Assembly: GCA_903887095.1 (NCBI GenBank)
Contig: CAISOQ010000079.1
Span: forward strand, 1-14,782
Length of the DNA stretch: 14,782 nucleotides
Direction of reading: 5' to 3'
Source: an uncultured Flavobacteriia bacterium
GTDB taxonomy: Bacteria > Bacteroidota > Bacteroidia > Flavobacteriales_D > Crocinitomicaceae
This document shows positions 1 through 6,924 of this stretch, piece after piece (within the stretch, counting starts at the first letter, position 1; the number at the start of each line of letters is the position of its first letter). The notes under the pieces are model-generated. The model had not been told where the DNA came from. It searched no databases and saw only the letters and a list, made by a program, of their open reading frames with translations. Both the position numbers and the translations under genes were made by a program.

Positions 1-439
1 ATTTGACTTTTGCAGCAGTTTTCTGAATTATTTTTGTCTCCAAATGAGACATCTTTTTAATTGGATTTATATTTAGTATAAAATCTTTTGAATCAGATAA
101 AGAGTTAACATTCTGTTTTTTTGAAATAGCCACTTCTTTTTCTGTCTTTTGAACAAGATTCGGAGACTGAGCTGAATTCAAAGCACTTGAATTTACTTCA
201 TTTTCTGAAGACTTCTCAGTATCAAAAGTATTGAATGAATTGACCTCATCTGTCTTCAATTTCTCGCTGTTCAATACGCTTGCTGATTCATTCGCTGAAG
301 TACCTTTGTTCCAATAAAAACCTTTGGTATACTTTCTTTTTTGGAAGATTCCTCCACCATTTACTTCATTTGACGATGCGCAAGAGCCAAAAACAAGCAT
401 TGCGACTGCCGCTAATCCTAAGAGTGATTTCATTTTCAT
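1..439 (-). CDS. Lipoprotein of unknown function, C-terminus cut by window edge
   Basis: The minus strand has an open frame of about 146 codons running from an ATG at 439 off the left edge. The protein starts MKMKSLLGLAAVAML and has a lipobox ending in Cys20 (FGSC), so it should be exported and lipid-anchored. Just after the mature N-terminus it reads KRKYTKGFYWNK; a similar basic-aromatic KRKYxKGxY segment occurs, as far as I recall, in other Bacteroidota lipoproteins. The rest is rich in Ser, Asn, Lys and Glu and looks disordered up to the edge. A second in-frame ATG lies two codons downstream. The gene begins 23 bases after the folD stop on the same strand, so the two are probably cotranscribed. 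No function can be assigned from the visible part. Confidence 0.75.
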   Translation of the reverse strand, partial: MKMKSLLGLAAVAMLVFGSCASSNEVNGGGIFQKRKYTKGFYWNKGTSANESASVLNSEKLKTDEVNSFNTFDTEKSSENEVNSSALNSAQSPNLVQKTEKEVAISKKQNVNSLSDSKDFILNINPIKKMSHLETKIIQKTAAKVK

Positions 440-462
440 TTTACTGTTTATTTATGGTTTAA

Positions 463-1341
463 CTATTTACCTTTTAATTCCATTGCCTTCAACGTATTGA
501 TCATCAATGAAGCAATTGTCATTGGTCCCACACCTCCCGGAACAGGAGTAATATACGAACATTTTGGTGCCACATTGTCAAAATCAACATCACCTTTCAA
601 CCGCCAGCCCCTTGCACGCGACGAATCATCAACTCTTGTTGTACCAACATCAATAATCACGGCTCCCTCTTTCACCATATCCGCTGTCACAAAATCAGGC
701 TGACCGATAGCTGCAATCAAGATGTCAGCGGTCTGACAAATCTCTTGCAAGTTTTGTGTTCTGCTATGCGCAAGTGTCACCGTACAATTTCCTGGATTTG
801 TGTTGCGACCAAGCATAATACTAAGAGGAGTTCCTACAATGTTACTTCGACCGATAATGACGCAGTTTTTCCCTTCCGTCTCAATATGATTGCGTTTTAA
901 AAGCTCAAGAATACCTGCTGGCGTTGCAGGCAAAAAACCAGGAAGATTCAATACCATATTTCCGAGGTTCACGGGATGAAAACCATCCACATCTTTTTTA
1001 GGATCAATGGCTTGCGTAATTTTCATCTCATCGATATGCGCTGGCAAAGGCAATTGAACGATGAATCCGTCAATACTTTTATCCTCATTCAATGCACGAA
1101 CCTTAGCTAATAAAATATCTTCTGGAACAGAATCATCGTATCGGATCAGGGTACTTTCAAAACCAATTTGATCGCAAGCCTTCACTTTCGCACCTACATA
1201 TGTAAGTGAACCACCATCATTTCCTACTAAAATTGCAGCTAAATGAGGGATTTTCTTTCCATTACGTTTCCGTTCCTGCACAGCCTCAGCCAATTCTTTT
1301 CTGATTTCCTCAGCGGTAATTCTTCCGTCTAGCAATTGCAT
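463..1341 (-). CDS. folD: Bifunctional methylene-THF dehydrogenase / methenyl-THF cyclohydrolase FolD
   Basis: FolD interconverts 5,10-methylene-, 5,10-methenyl- and 10-formyl-tetrahydrofolate in the cytoplasm, using NADP(+), and feeds purine and formyl-Met synthesis. The 292-residue length is normal for the family. The catalytic domain shows the conserved Tyr48-x3-Lys52 pair (TYVGAKVKAC) and the substrate-loop segment DGFIVQLPLP near 97-106. The Rossmann part contains CVIIGRSNIVGTP and the family's C-terminal signature PGGVGPMTIASLM. The ATG at 1341 gives a start (MQLLDGR) that matches the usual FolD N-terminus. A good Bacteroidota promoter lies just upstream, and a lipoprotein gene follows after 23 bases. 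The identity is secure from sequence alone. Confidence 0.97.
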   Translation of the reverse strand: MQLLDGRITAEEIRKELAEAVQERKRNGKKIPHLAAILVGNDGGSLTYVGAKVKACDQIGFESTLIRYDDSVPEDILLAKVRALNEDKSIDGFIVQLPLPAHIDEMKITQAIDPKKDVDGFHPVNLGNMVLNLPGFLPATPAGILELLKRNHIETEGKNCVIIGRSNIVGTPLSIMLGRNTNPGNCTVTLAHSRTQNLQEICQTADILIAAIGQPDFVTADMVKEGAVIIDVGTTRVDDSSRARGWRLKGDVDFDNVAPKCSYITPVPGGVGPMTIASLMINTLKAMELKGK

Positions 1342-1357
1342 TCTTTGAATTTTTGCC

Positions 1358-1387
1358 CAAAGATAATGGGTCTACTTAATCTTGAAA
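1358..1387 (-). promoter_or_regulatory. Putative folD promoter (Bacteroidota type)
   Basis: On the minus strand the -7 element TATCTTTG (1358-1365) matches TAnnTTTG fully. It is preceded 18 bases upstream by TTTC (1384-1387), one mismatch from the -33 element TTTG. Transcription would start near 1351, leaving a leader of about 10 bases before the folD ATG. Confidence 0.45.
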
Positions 1388-1435
1388 CGTTGGTTAAAAA
1401 GTTTTTAAAACTTAAATTCAATTTATCTTTATACC

Positions 1436-2071
1436 ATGAAAATGAACTTTATCATCCTTGTTTGCTGTCTTTTCACTTATCAAGCAGTATCAGTAAAGGC
1501 ACAATTAATCGAAGGAACAGAATTAGGCGTCGATGGTTTTTTAAGTGGCTCAACGCTTGGCGGAGCTTTCGGCATGGGAACAAAATTCGGATTCAAAACA
1601 TCTGAAAATTTCATTTTCGGACCTTCAATTCGTTTTAACAGAGGATGGGCATCCACCACCTTCAATACCGTTGGTTATAATTTCACCAATTGGGGAGCGG
1701 GACTTTTTGCTCATGGTCGTTATGGAAATGTTTTGTTTGGTGGTGTGGAAGCTGAAGTGATGCAGAATAAGAACATTTATGTGAATCCAGATGCAGTTTT
1801 CAAAAAATACGTTCCATCAGTTTTTATTTGCGGCGGATTCTCCAAAGAATTCAATCAGCTTGTCCGTGTCAATGTTGGACTTTACTATGATCTCATCAAC
1901 AGTCTGAACAGCCCCTACCGAAATGCCTATATTATATCGATTAAAGATCCAAATACAGGAGCAATTGTAAGAAGGCTACCGATGATCTACCGCATAAGTT
2001 TTTTCTTTCCGCTTACCCATAAAGAAAAGGAAACACCTATTGACCCTCCGGTTGAAACTATTGACGAATAA
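1436..2071 (+). CDS. Secreted, outer-membrane beta-barrel-like protein, unknown function
   Basis: A 211-residue protein with a signal peptide (about 1-22, cleavage after VKAQ or KA). The mature part alternates glycine- and aromatic-rich strands (for example GGAFGMGTKFGF, NWGAGLFAHGRYG, VRVNVGLYYDL) and has a strand ending RISFFFPL near residue 193. This pattern resembles the small 8-10 strand outer-membrane barrels common in Bacteroidota. After the last strand comes a short acidic/proline-rich tail (about residues 195-211) rather than a terminal aromatic, which is unusual for a classical barrel end. The gene diverges from folD with 94 bases between them and ends at a hairpin terminator shared with the convergent FKBP genes. 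I recognise no specific family; the barrel call is inferred from strand pattern. Confidence 0.8.
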   Translation: MKMNFIILVCCLFTYQAVSVKAQLIEGTELGVDGFLSGSTLGGAFGMGTKFGFKTSENFIFGPSIRFNRGWASTTFNTVGYNFTNWGAGLFAHGRYGNVLFGGVEAEVMQNKNIYVNPDAVFKKYVPSVFICGGFSKEFNQLVRVNVGLYYDLINSLNSPYRNAYIISIKDPNTGAIVRRLPMIYRISFFFPLTHKEKETPIDPPVETIDE

Positions 2072-2072
2072 A

Positions 2073-2094
2073 AAAGGAGCTTTTCAGCTCCTTT
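2073..2094. terminator. Bidirectional rho-independent terminator
   Basis: A perfect 8-bp stem (AAAGGAGC 2073-2080 with GCTCCTTT 2087-2094) closes a 6-base loop. It lies between convergent genes ending at 2071 and 2101. Read on the minus strand the stem runs into a T-rich stretch (complement of the A run at 2070-2075), so it suits the FKBP operon best; the plus side has only three Ts in the stem end. Confidence 0.75.
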
Positions 2095-2100
2095 CAATAA

Positions 2101-3039
2101 TTAATTTCCTTGTGGAACTCCCATTTGAGGGGGTTGTGGTTTGACAAAAGATCCTTCTTTTGCATAATCAACAAGTTCAATTAAGAAACAAAGAGATTCT
2201 CTACCCATTTGGTCGCCGTAAGCTAAATCCCAAGGTATATAAACGCGGTATTTACCACCTTTTTTCATTTTAGGAACAATGTAGGTCCAACCAGGTATTA
2301 CACCACCATTCAGTTTCAAAGCAACGGCATCTTTTGAACCGCTTTGCTTTTTCATAGCATATGAACTCTGGATTGTATCGCCAATTGCCGAAGTCAGAAT
2401 GTATTCTACTTTCACATCATCAGTAGCTGATGGACTACCACCAGTACCTGCAAGTACCGTTTCCATAACAATACCGTTTTCAAATAACTGAGCTCCTATT
2501 ATTTTCTTAGCCTTCGCAAACATTTTCAGCCCGTTCTTTTCGTTCATTTCTTTCAAGAAATTTTGAACTAGCGATTGTTTTTGTGCATCAGCAAGAATAG
2601 TGTCTTTTTTCAACAAACCATGACGGAAACCAACCGTTGCTATCTTCAAGTCAACTTGATTCAAACCATCCATTTTGATTAAATCTTGATAAAAAGCATA
2701 TCCTGTCAATTTACCTAGACATTCAGCGCCTTCTTTTGCATAGGTGGAGTCAAAATCCTGAAAGTTTGGTCCAAACAATTTCGTGAGCGTTGCTTCGCAA
2801 TCAACAGGTTTGTTATTGTTCAGGTTCATACTAAATCCGACTGCCACATCTTCAAGATCCAAACGATCAATATTGGGGTCAGGAGTACCAACAATTGTGC
2901 GAGCATTCATCGCTCCCAAAACATACGATAGACTGTCTTTATGAGACTTAAGTTCCACTTTCACCTCATCCTTCTCCTTGTTTCCTCCACAAGAAAACAA
3001 ACCGATTGCAGCAATCGAAATAAACAATATTTTTTTCAT
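2101..3039 (-). CDS. FKBP-type peptidyl-prolyl isomerase lipoprotein with degenerate active site
   Basis: A 312-residue exported lipoprotein: the signal peptide ends in LFSC with the lipidated Cys at 17. The C-terminal domain (about 207-293) is FKBP-like, with VIPGWTYIVPKMKKGGKYRVYIP and a DLAYG loop, and is followed by a Pro/Gln-rich tail. The conserved FD pair of the FKBP pocket is replaced (DTIQSS near 231-236), so isomerase activity may be weak or absent; a chaperone or binding role is possible. The N-terminal half seems to hold two copies of the FKBP_N-type helical segment: about 35-95 (DSLSYVLG, then DVAVGFSMNL) and about 110-175 (TGYAFYQDL, then KIATVGFRHGL). Its ATG overlaps the stop of the upstream FKBP gene by one base (TGATG), indicating translational coupling. 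It acts in the periplasm or at a membrane face. Confidence 0.88.
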   Translation of the reverse strand: MKKILFISIAAIGLFSCGGNKEKDEVKVELKSHKDSLSYVLGAMNARTIVGTPDPNIDRLDLEDVAVGFSMNLNNNKPVDCEATLTKLFGPNFQDFDSTYAKEGAECLGKLTGYAFYQDLIKMDGLNQVDLKIATVGFRHGLLKKDTILADAQKQSLVQNFLKEMNEKNGLKMFAKAKKIIGAQLFENGIVMETVLAGTGGSPSATDDVKVEYILTSAIGDTIQSSYAMKKQSGSKDAVALKLNGGVIPGWTYIVPKMKKGGKYRVYIPWDLAYGDQMGRESLCFLIELVDYAKEGSFVKPQPPQMGVPQGN

Positions 3040-3638
3040 CAGTTAATTTCTAAAAGTTCAACGTCAAAAATCAATGCACTATAAGGTTTGATTGGACCAC
3101 CAGGATGCGGATGCGCTCCATAAGCCAATTCTTGAGGAATATACAATCTGTATTTCGCTCCGGTTGACATCAATTGAAGCGCTTCAGTCCAACCAGGAAT
3201 CACTTGATGAACACCAAAAGTAGCAGGCTGACCTCTGTGAACAGAGCTATCAAAGATAGTTCCATCGATTAAGGTACCATGATAATGAACTGACACGGTG
3301 TCCGTAGCAGCTGGCTTCGCTCCTTGACCTTCTTCTATAATCTCGTATTGTAATCCTGAAGTTGTCGTATGAACTCCTTCTTTGTTTTTATTTTCCGACA
3401 AAAAATGTTCCCCAGCTTCTTTGTTCAACGAAAATTTAGCTTCTCCTGCTTTTTTCAAATACTCTTCGATAATTGTATTTGCCATTTCAGGGGAATATTC
3501 AGTTGTTTTTCCGGCAAACACATCAGTTATCGCCTGAGCCAATACATCTGGTGAAATTCCTTCCAAATCTTGCTGCATCAAGCTACCTGCAACACTCATT
3601 CCTACACAGTAACTTACTGCTTTTATTTCTTCTGTCAT
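3039..3638 (-). CDS. FKBP-type peptidyl-prolyl cis-trans isomerase, FklB-like, cytoplasmic
   Basis: It catalyses proline cis-trans isomerisation during folding. With the ATG at 3638 the protein is 199 residues and aligns with the FklB/FKBP22 layout: an N-terminal helical dimerisation segment (1-85, SYCVGMSVAGSLMQQDLEG), then a full FKBP domain (about 112-199). The pocket residues are present: Tyr119 (VHYHG), Phe129-Asp130 (IFDSS), VIPGW with Trp150, and LAYG with Tyr173. The lid loop is His/Pro-rich (AHPHPGGPIKP). No signal peptide is seen, so it is probably cytoplasmic. The frame is open upstream to a GTG at 3698, but the 20 extra residues do not look like a signal peptide, the ATG matches the family start, and a -7-like box lies between the two. 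Cotranscribed with the FKBP lipoprotein. Confidence 0.92.
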   Translation of the reverse strand: MTEEIKAVSYCVGMSVAGSLMQQDLEGISPDVLAQAITDVFAGKTTEYSPEMANTIIEEYLKKAGEAKFSLNKEAGEHFLSENKNKEGVHTTTSGLQYEIIEEGQGAKPAATDTVSVHYHGTLIDGTIFDSSVHRGQPATFGVHQVIPGWTEALQLMSTGAKYRLYIPQELAYGAHPHPGGPIKPYSALIFDVELLEIN

Positions 3639-3652
3639 TGATTTTTTTTGTG

Positions 3653-3660
3653 CGAAAGTA
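3653..3660 (-). promoter_or_regulatory. Weak -7-like element upstream of the FKBP pair
   Basis: On the minus strand TACTTTCG differs from TAnnTTTG at one base and lies 14 bases before the ATG at 3638. I find no TTG at the right distance upstream, so this is a weak call; it mainly argues against the longer GTG start. Confidence 0.22.
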
Positions 3661-3763
3661 ATGATTTTGTGCGATTGAATTTTGCTAGAATTATTCACAT
3701 ATTAGAAAGACAGTCTTGGAATAAACATGTTTTTCATAAATTCATACTAAATAATGTCTGTTC

Positions 3764-4369
3764 ATGATCAATTTTAAAGAAAACCTGATTTTAGAAAATG
3801 ATCGCGTTTTATTGCGCCCTCTCGAAGAATCTGATTTTCACGAATTATTGAAGTTTTCCACCAATGAACCTGAACTTTGGACTTTTTCATTGATGCAAGC
3901 AACCAATGCTGAAGAGCTGAGAAACTATATTGATACCGCCATCCAAAATAGGCAATCAGAGTTAGAATATCCGTTTATTGTTTATGATAAATTATCTGGG
4001 ACTTTTGCAGGCACAACAAGATTTTATAGTATTCAAGAAAAAGACAAATGTTTATCAATTGGCTATACGTGGTATGGGAAAGCATTTCAAGGGACTGGGC
4101 TTAACAAGGCTGTGAAATATTTACTCCTTCAATTCACTTTTGAAACTATTGGTTATGAACGCATTGAATTTCGAACGGATGCCGAAAACAAAAAAAGTAT
4201 AGCCGCCTTAAAGTCAATTGGAGCAACGGAAGAAGGAAAGCTGAGAAGCAATGGAGTAAAACCAGATGGCTCTAGGCGTGATAGTGTTGTTTTAAGTATT
4301 CTTAGAACCGAGTGGAGTGAAATAAAAACCAATCAATTAGCTGCTTACGAAAACAATTTCAATCAATAA
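3764..4369 (+). CDS. GNAT-family N-acetyltransferase (RimJ/RimL type)
   Basis: A 201-residue acetyl-CoA-dependent N-acetyltransferase of the RimJ/RimL subgroup. Visible signs are the N-terminal strand RVLLRPLEESDF (14-25), the acetyl-CoA pyrophosphate loop FQGTGLN (108-114, form Q-x-x-G), and the conserved AENKKSIAALKSIGA helix (140-154) with Asn142. The C-terminal strand contains RRDSVVLSILRTEW. Subgroup members acetylate ribosomal protein N-termini, amino acids, antibiotics or other amines; the substrate here cannot be told from sequence. It is transcribed away from the FKBP operon, with a 125-base interval to that gene's start. A promoter for the next gene overlaps the end of this gene's downstream gap, so it is probably a single-gene unit. 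Confidence 0.92.
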   Translation: MINFKENLILENDRVLLRPLEESDFHELLKFSTNEPELWTFSLMQATNAEELRNYIDTAIQNRQSELEYPFIVYDKLSGTFAGTTRFYSIQEKDKCLSIGYTWYGKAFQGTGLNKAVKYLLLQFTFETIGYERIEFRTDAENKKSIAALKSIGATEEGKLRSNGVKPDGSRRDSVVLSILRTEWSEIKTNQLAAYENNFNQ

Positions 4370-4373
4370 ATTG

Positions 4374-4404
4374 TTTGGAATTTGTATCGTTTCAAGTAAT
4401 TTTG
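4374..4404 (+). promoter_or_regulatory. Promoter for the diiron oxidase-cupin pair
   Basis: TTTG (4374-4377) and TAATTTTG (4397-4404) match both Bacteroidota elements without mismatch, separated by 19 bases. The predicted start near 4411 leaves a leader of about 26 bases before the ATG at 4437. It starts 5 bases after the GNAT stop codon. Confidence 0.55.
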
Positions 4405-4436
4405 AAAACGATTTTTGTTGATTATAAACTTTAGCA

Positions 4437-5180
4437 ATGCAAACTCTTCTGAAGGAAGCGATAGCTCACCGCGCTGTCAATCACCCATATCTCAAAGCAC
4501 TTGTCAATGGTAGTTTTGAAAACATGGATGCCGTAATAAAAGATTTCGCCAACCAATATGGCTTTTACAGCGATTGGTTCCCAAGGTATTTAACATGTGT
4601 GATTTCCAAACTGGAAAACCCTGAATTCAGAAATCACCTTTTGGAAAATCTTTCTGAAGAAAGCGGACATTTGCATGAAGAAGAAATGGGTGCTATCAGA
4701 GATTTAGGCATAAAAGATGAATGGGTCCAAGGAATACCTCACCCACTACTTTTCAAACGATTTCAGAAAGCAATGGGCGTTACATCCAATAATGAACCTG
4801 AAATACAAGTAGAAATCTGGAGAGAATCATTCCTTTCATTGATTCAAAGTGGTTCAGCCATTAATGCTGTTGGTGCAATTGGACTCGGTACCGAATCCAT
4901 CGTAAAATTCATCTACAAAGATCTCATTCAAGCCATCGAGAAACATACAGATTTAACATTAGAGGATTATGTTTTTTTTCCCCTTCACACAGAAGTTGAT
5001 GACGAACATGGACTTATTCTTTTAAATATTGCCGAACAAATGGCATCGGAAAGTATTGAAGCAGAGTCAGAATTAAGAAAAGGAATGCTCAAAGCTTTAA
5101 ATTTAAGGGCCGCCTTTTGGGATGACATGTATGAAAGAGCAAAAATAATAGACAAACAATCAGCACTTTTAAATTCATGA
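4437..5180 (+). CDS. Heme-oxygenase-like diiron oxidase (HDO) family protein, substrate unknown
   Basis: A 247-residue all-helical protein of the TenA/PqqC/heme-oxygenase-like fold, usually annotated as iron-containing redox enzyme. Candidate metal ligands can be seen: Glu75 and His78 (EESGH, spacing E-x2-H), Glu153 (GTESIVKF), and His184, Asp188, His191 (HTEVDDEH, spacing H-x3-D-x2-H). That six-ligand pattern is the one known from HDO enzymes such as UndA, CADD and SznF, which activate O2 with a diiron centre for oxidative cleavage, decarboxylation or N-oxygenation. The substrate here is not deducible. No signal peptide, so cytoplasmic. The last four bases overlap the start of the cupin gene (ATGA), so the two products are probably made together and may work on one pathway. 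A clear promoter lies upstream. Confidence 0.85.
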   Translation: MQTLLKEAIAHRAVNHPYLKALVNGSFENMDAVIKDFANQYGFYSDWFPRYLTCVISKLENPEFRNHLLENLSEESGHLHEEEMGAIRDLGIKDEWVQGIPHPLLFKRFQKAMGVTSNNEPEIQVEIWRESFLSLIQSGSAINAVGAIGLGTESIVKFIYKDLIQAIEKHTDLTLEDYVFFPLHTEVDDEHGLILLNIAEQMASESIEAESELRKGMLKALNLRAAFWDDMYERAKIIDKQSALLNS

Positions 5181-5938
5181 GTGAATTATTCAAAAAAACG
5201 ATCAAAGGCAAACGACTTTCTGATGAGGAAATTGACTTTTTGAAAAAAGAATTGAGTGCAATTGAGTCAACTTTGCTGAATGATACCCTTTTCGAAGTCG
5301 CACTTTACAGTTCAACGGCTGCCGCCTTGTTGCTTTATGGAAAACAAGATGAAGTCAAAAAAAATGAATTATTGAACTTTATTCATTGGATGGATCAACC
5401 GACAAGTGAAGAAACTTGGTCAAAGAATTTGGATGAAATCATAGGACGTTATTTTAATGAATTGCAGACACTTCGAATTGGTGAACTAATTGAAAAAATA
5501 AGCTTGCAAAAAAGTCTGACTTCCGCTGAAAATGCTTCTGAATTAGTTTCATCACTTCAAGACAAAAAGCTGAGTGGTTTATATGAAAACAAGGTGGATG
5601 AATTAGGTATTGATTTTACGGTTTCTCTATTACCATTTAATCTTGAAGTTCTTGATCCAAGAATTGTAACTGTAAAACCTGGTAAAGACAATGAAATGCA
5701 CAAGCATGCGCATGAAACAGTTTTCATTTTCTTGAAAGGACAAGGAAAAGTTTTGGTTGACAATTTTGAAAATCAGGTCACCGCTGGTGATTTTGCATTT
5801 ATACCTCGATGGTGTAATCACCAATCAATTAATACGGGTAACGAAGATCTAGTTTTCCTCGCTGTAGCAGATTTTGGTCTGACTGGAAAATCGTTTGTCG
5901 GAAACTATTTAAAAACAGCCAGATTGAAAGCGCAATAA
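5177..5938 (+). CDS. Cupin-domain protein coupled to the diiron oxidase gene
   Basis: A 253-residue protein with a helical N-terminal region (about 1-140, unrecognised) and a C-terminal cupin barrel (about 155-235). Cupin motif 1 is HKHAHETVFIFLKGQG, giving His175, His177 and an extra His179; the Glu normally found one residue after EH is Thr181, with Glu180 next to it. Motif 2 is complete: G204-x5-P210...H215-x3-N219 (GDFAFIPRWCNHQSIN). A metal-binding site is therefore likely, though its ligand set is atypical. Cupins of this kind can be dioxygenases, isomerases or sensors. The ATGA overlap with the upstream oxidase gene indicates translational coupling. The N-terminal half could be a partner-binding module, but that is inference. 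No signal peptide. Confidence 0.88.
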   Translation: MSELFKKTIKGKRLSDEEIDFLKKELSAIESTLLNDTLFEVALYSSTAAALLLYGKQDEVKKNELLNFIHWMDQPTSEETWSKNLDEIIGRYFNELQTLRIGELIEKISLQKSLTSAENASELVSSLQDKKLSGLYENKVDELGIDFTVSLLPFNLEVLDPRIVTVKPGKDNEMHKHAHETVFIFLKGQGKVLVDNFENQVTAGDFAFIPRWCNHQSINTGNEDLVFLAVADFGLTGKSFVGNYLKTARLKAQ

Positions 5939-5976
5939 TGAAGCTTCATTTGTAACAAATAATATTTTCAAATATT
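5937..5976. repeat. Cluster of three adjacent palindromes
   Basis: Directly after the cupin stop come AATGAAGCTTCATT (5937-5950, perfect palindrome), ATTTGTAACAAAT (5948-5960, 6-base arms around one A) and AATATTTTCAAATATT (5961-5976, 7-base arms, 2-base spacer). None has both a real loop and a U-tract, so they are poor intrinsic terminators. They could be an operator for the lipoprotein gene at 6018 or a 3'-end structure of the cupin mRNA. Confidence 0.6.
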
Positions 5977-6017
5977 GCATTCATTTCATTAAATTCGTTT
6001 TCTAAACGATTCACAAA

Positions 6018-6854
6018 ATGAAATATTTTATAACTCTTTCCTCGGCACTGATTTTATTGATTGTAGCATGTGGTAAAAGGAAATACGATAACAGTTCTGC
6101 TCCAAAATTGAATGCTATGGTCGAGAACTATTTTTCTGAATTCTCTAACATGACAGACCAAGCCATTACCGGAAGTATGGTTTTTTATAAAGTTGGAGAA
6201 GTGATTACAAATAATAGTGTAGATGGTAAGCCAATCCAGGAGAGCAAAGCAGATTGTAATGTCCTAATTACCCTGGATACTACCGGTACGAACAAAACCA
6301 TTACAATTGATTGGGGCACATCAAATTGCACATGCAATGATGGCAAAAGCCGCAGGGGAAAATTAGTCTCCACTTTCACCGGTTCTTACTTTGCACAGGG
6401 AACAGTTATAACCCATACGCCTGTTGATTACTATGTAAATGACAACAAGGTTGAGGGAACTAAAACTGTAACAAACATGGGGACCAATTCAAGTGGGCAA
6501 ATCTACTATAATGTTGATGTAGATGGTATTGTAACTATGTCCACAGGAGAAGTAATTAATTATACATCATCACGCGTTCGAACGTTTACCAATGGATACA
6601 CTACACCAAGTATATTCTTAGATGACGAATATGCGATCACTTTAACTTCTAATGCAACAGTTTCAAATGGGGACAGTTATGAGGCACACACAACGGAAGC
6701 ACTTAAAGTAAAAGTTGGCTGTGGTTATATTAAAAGCGGAGTACTTTCAATTACACCCAGCGGAAAACCTGAGAGGGTTATAGATTATGGTGATGGAGCA
6801 TGTGATGCTACCTTCACGATCACGATCAATGGAAACACCTATGTGATCAATTGA
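6018..6854 (+). CDS. Surface or periplasmic lipoprotein, unknown function
   Basis: A 278-residue lipoprotein: signal peptide MKYFITLSSALILLIVAC with the lipidated Cys at 18. The mature part is beta-rich and Thr/Asn-rich. Two related segments can be seen: TIDWGTSNCTCNDGKSRRGKL (about 95-115) and a C-terminal VIDYGDGACDATFTITINGN (254-273), each an ID[WY]G turn followed by Cys. Further Cys at 80 and 235 allow disulfides. I recall similar ID.G..C.C..G..R.G lipoproteins in Bacteroidota, but they have no known role. The gene stands alone, with palindromes upstream and a strong hairpin terminator 22 bases after its stop. No promoter matching the consensus stands out in the 79-base gap upstream. Confidence 0.85.
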   Translation: MKYFITLSSALILLIVACGKRKYDNSSAPKLNAMVENYFSEFSNMTDQAITGSMVFYKVGEVITNNSVDGKPIQESKADCNVLITLDTTGTNKTITIDWGTSNCTCNDGKSRRGKLVSTFTGSYFAQGTVITHTPVDYYVNDNKVEGTKTVTNMGTNSSGQIYYNVDVDGIVTMSTGEVINYTSSRVRTFTNGYTTPSIFLDDEYAITLTSNATVSNGDSYEAHTTEALKVKVGCGYIKSGVLSITPSGKPERVIDYGDGACDATFTITINGNTYVIN

Positions 6855-6876
6855 TCCGTAAAAGAATTTTACAGCA

Positions 6877-6904
6877 AAAGAGCCGGAATACCGGCTCTTT
6901 TTAT
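6877..6904. terminator. Strong bidirectional rho-independent terminator
   Basis: A perfect 10-bp stem (AAAGAGCCGG 6877-6886 with CCGGCTCTTT 6891-6900) with an AATA loop, followed by Ts on both strands (CTCTTTTTATTTA on plus, CTCTTTTG on minus). It serves the lipoprotein gene ending at 6854 and the convergent DUF2490 gene ending at 6925. Confidence 0.9.
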
Positions 6905-6924
6905 TTATTAATGATCAAATCGAA

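Noticed and set aside
1424..1431. TATCTTTA as a -7 element for the barrel gene
   Set aside because: It lies 4 bases before the ATG, leaving no leader, and TTGG upstream is 30 bases away.
1336..1605. Plus-strand frame of 89 codons at the folD-barrel gene boundary
   Set aside because: It crosses the intergenic region and reads the barrel gene in the wrong frame; the signal-peptide frame at 1436 is the real one.
3039..3698. Longer FKBP reading from a GTG at 3698
   Set aside because: The extra 20 residues match neither a signal peptide nor the FklB N-terminus, and a -7-like box lies inside them. The ATG at 3638 was chosen.
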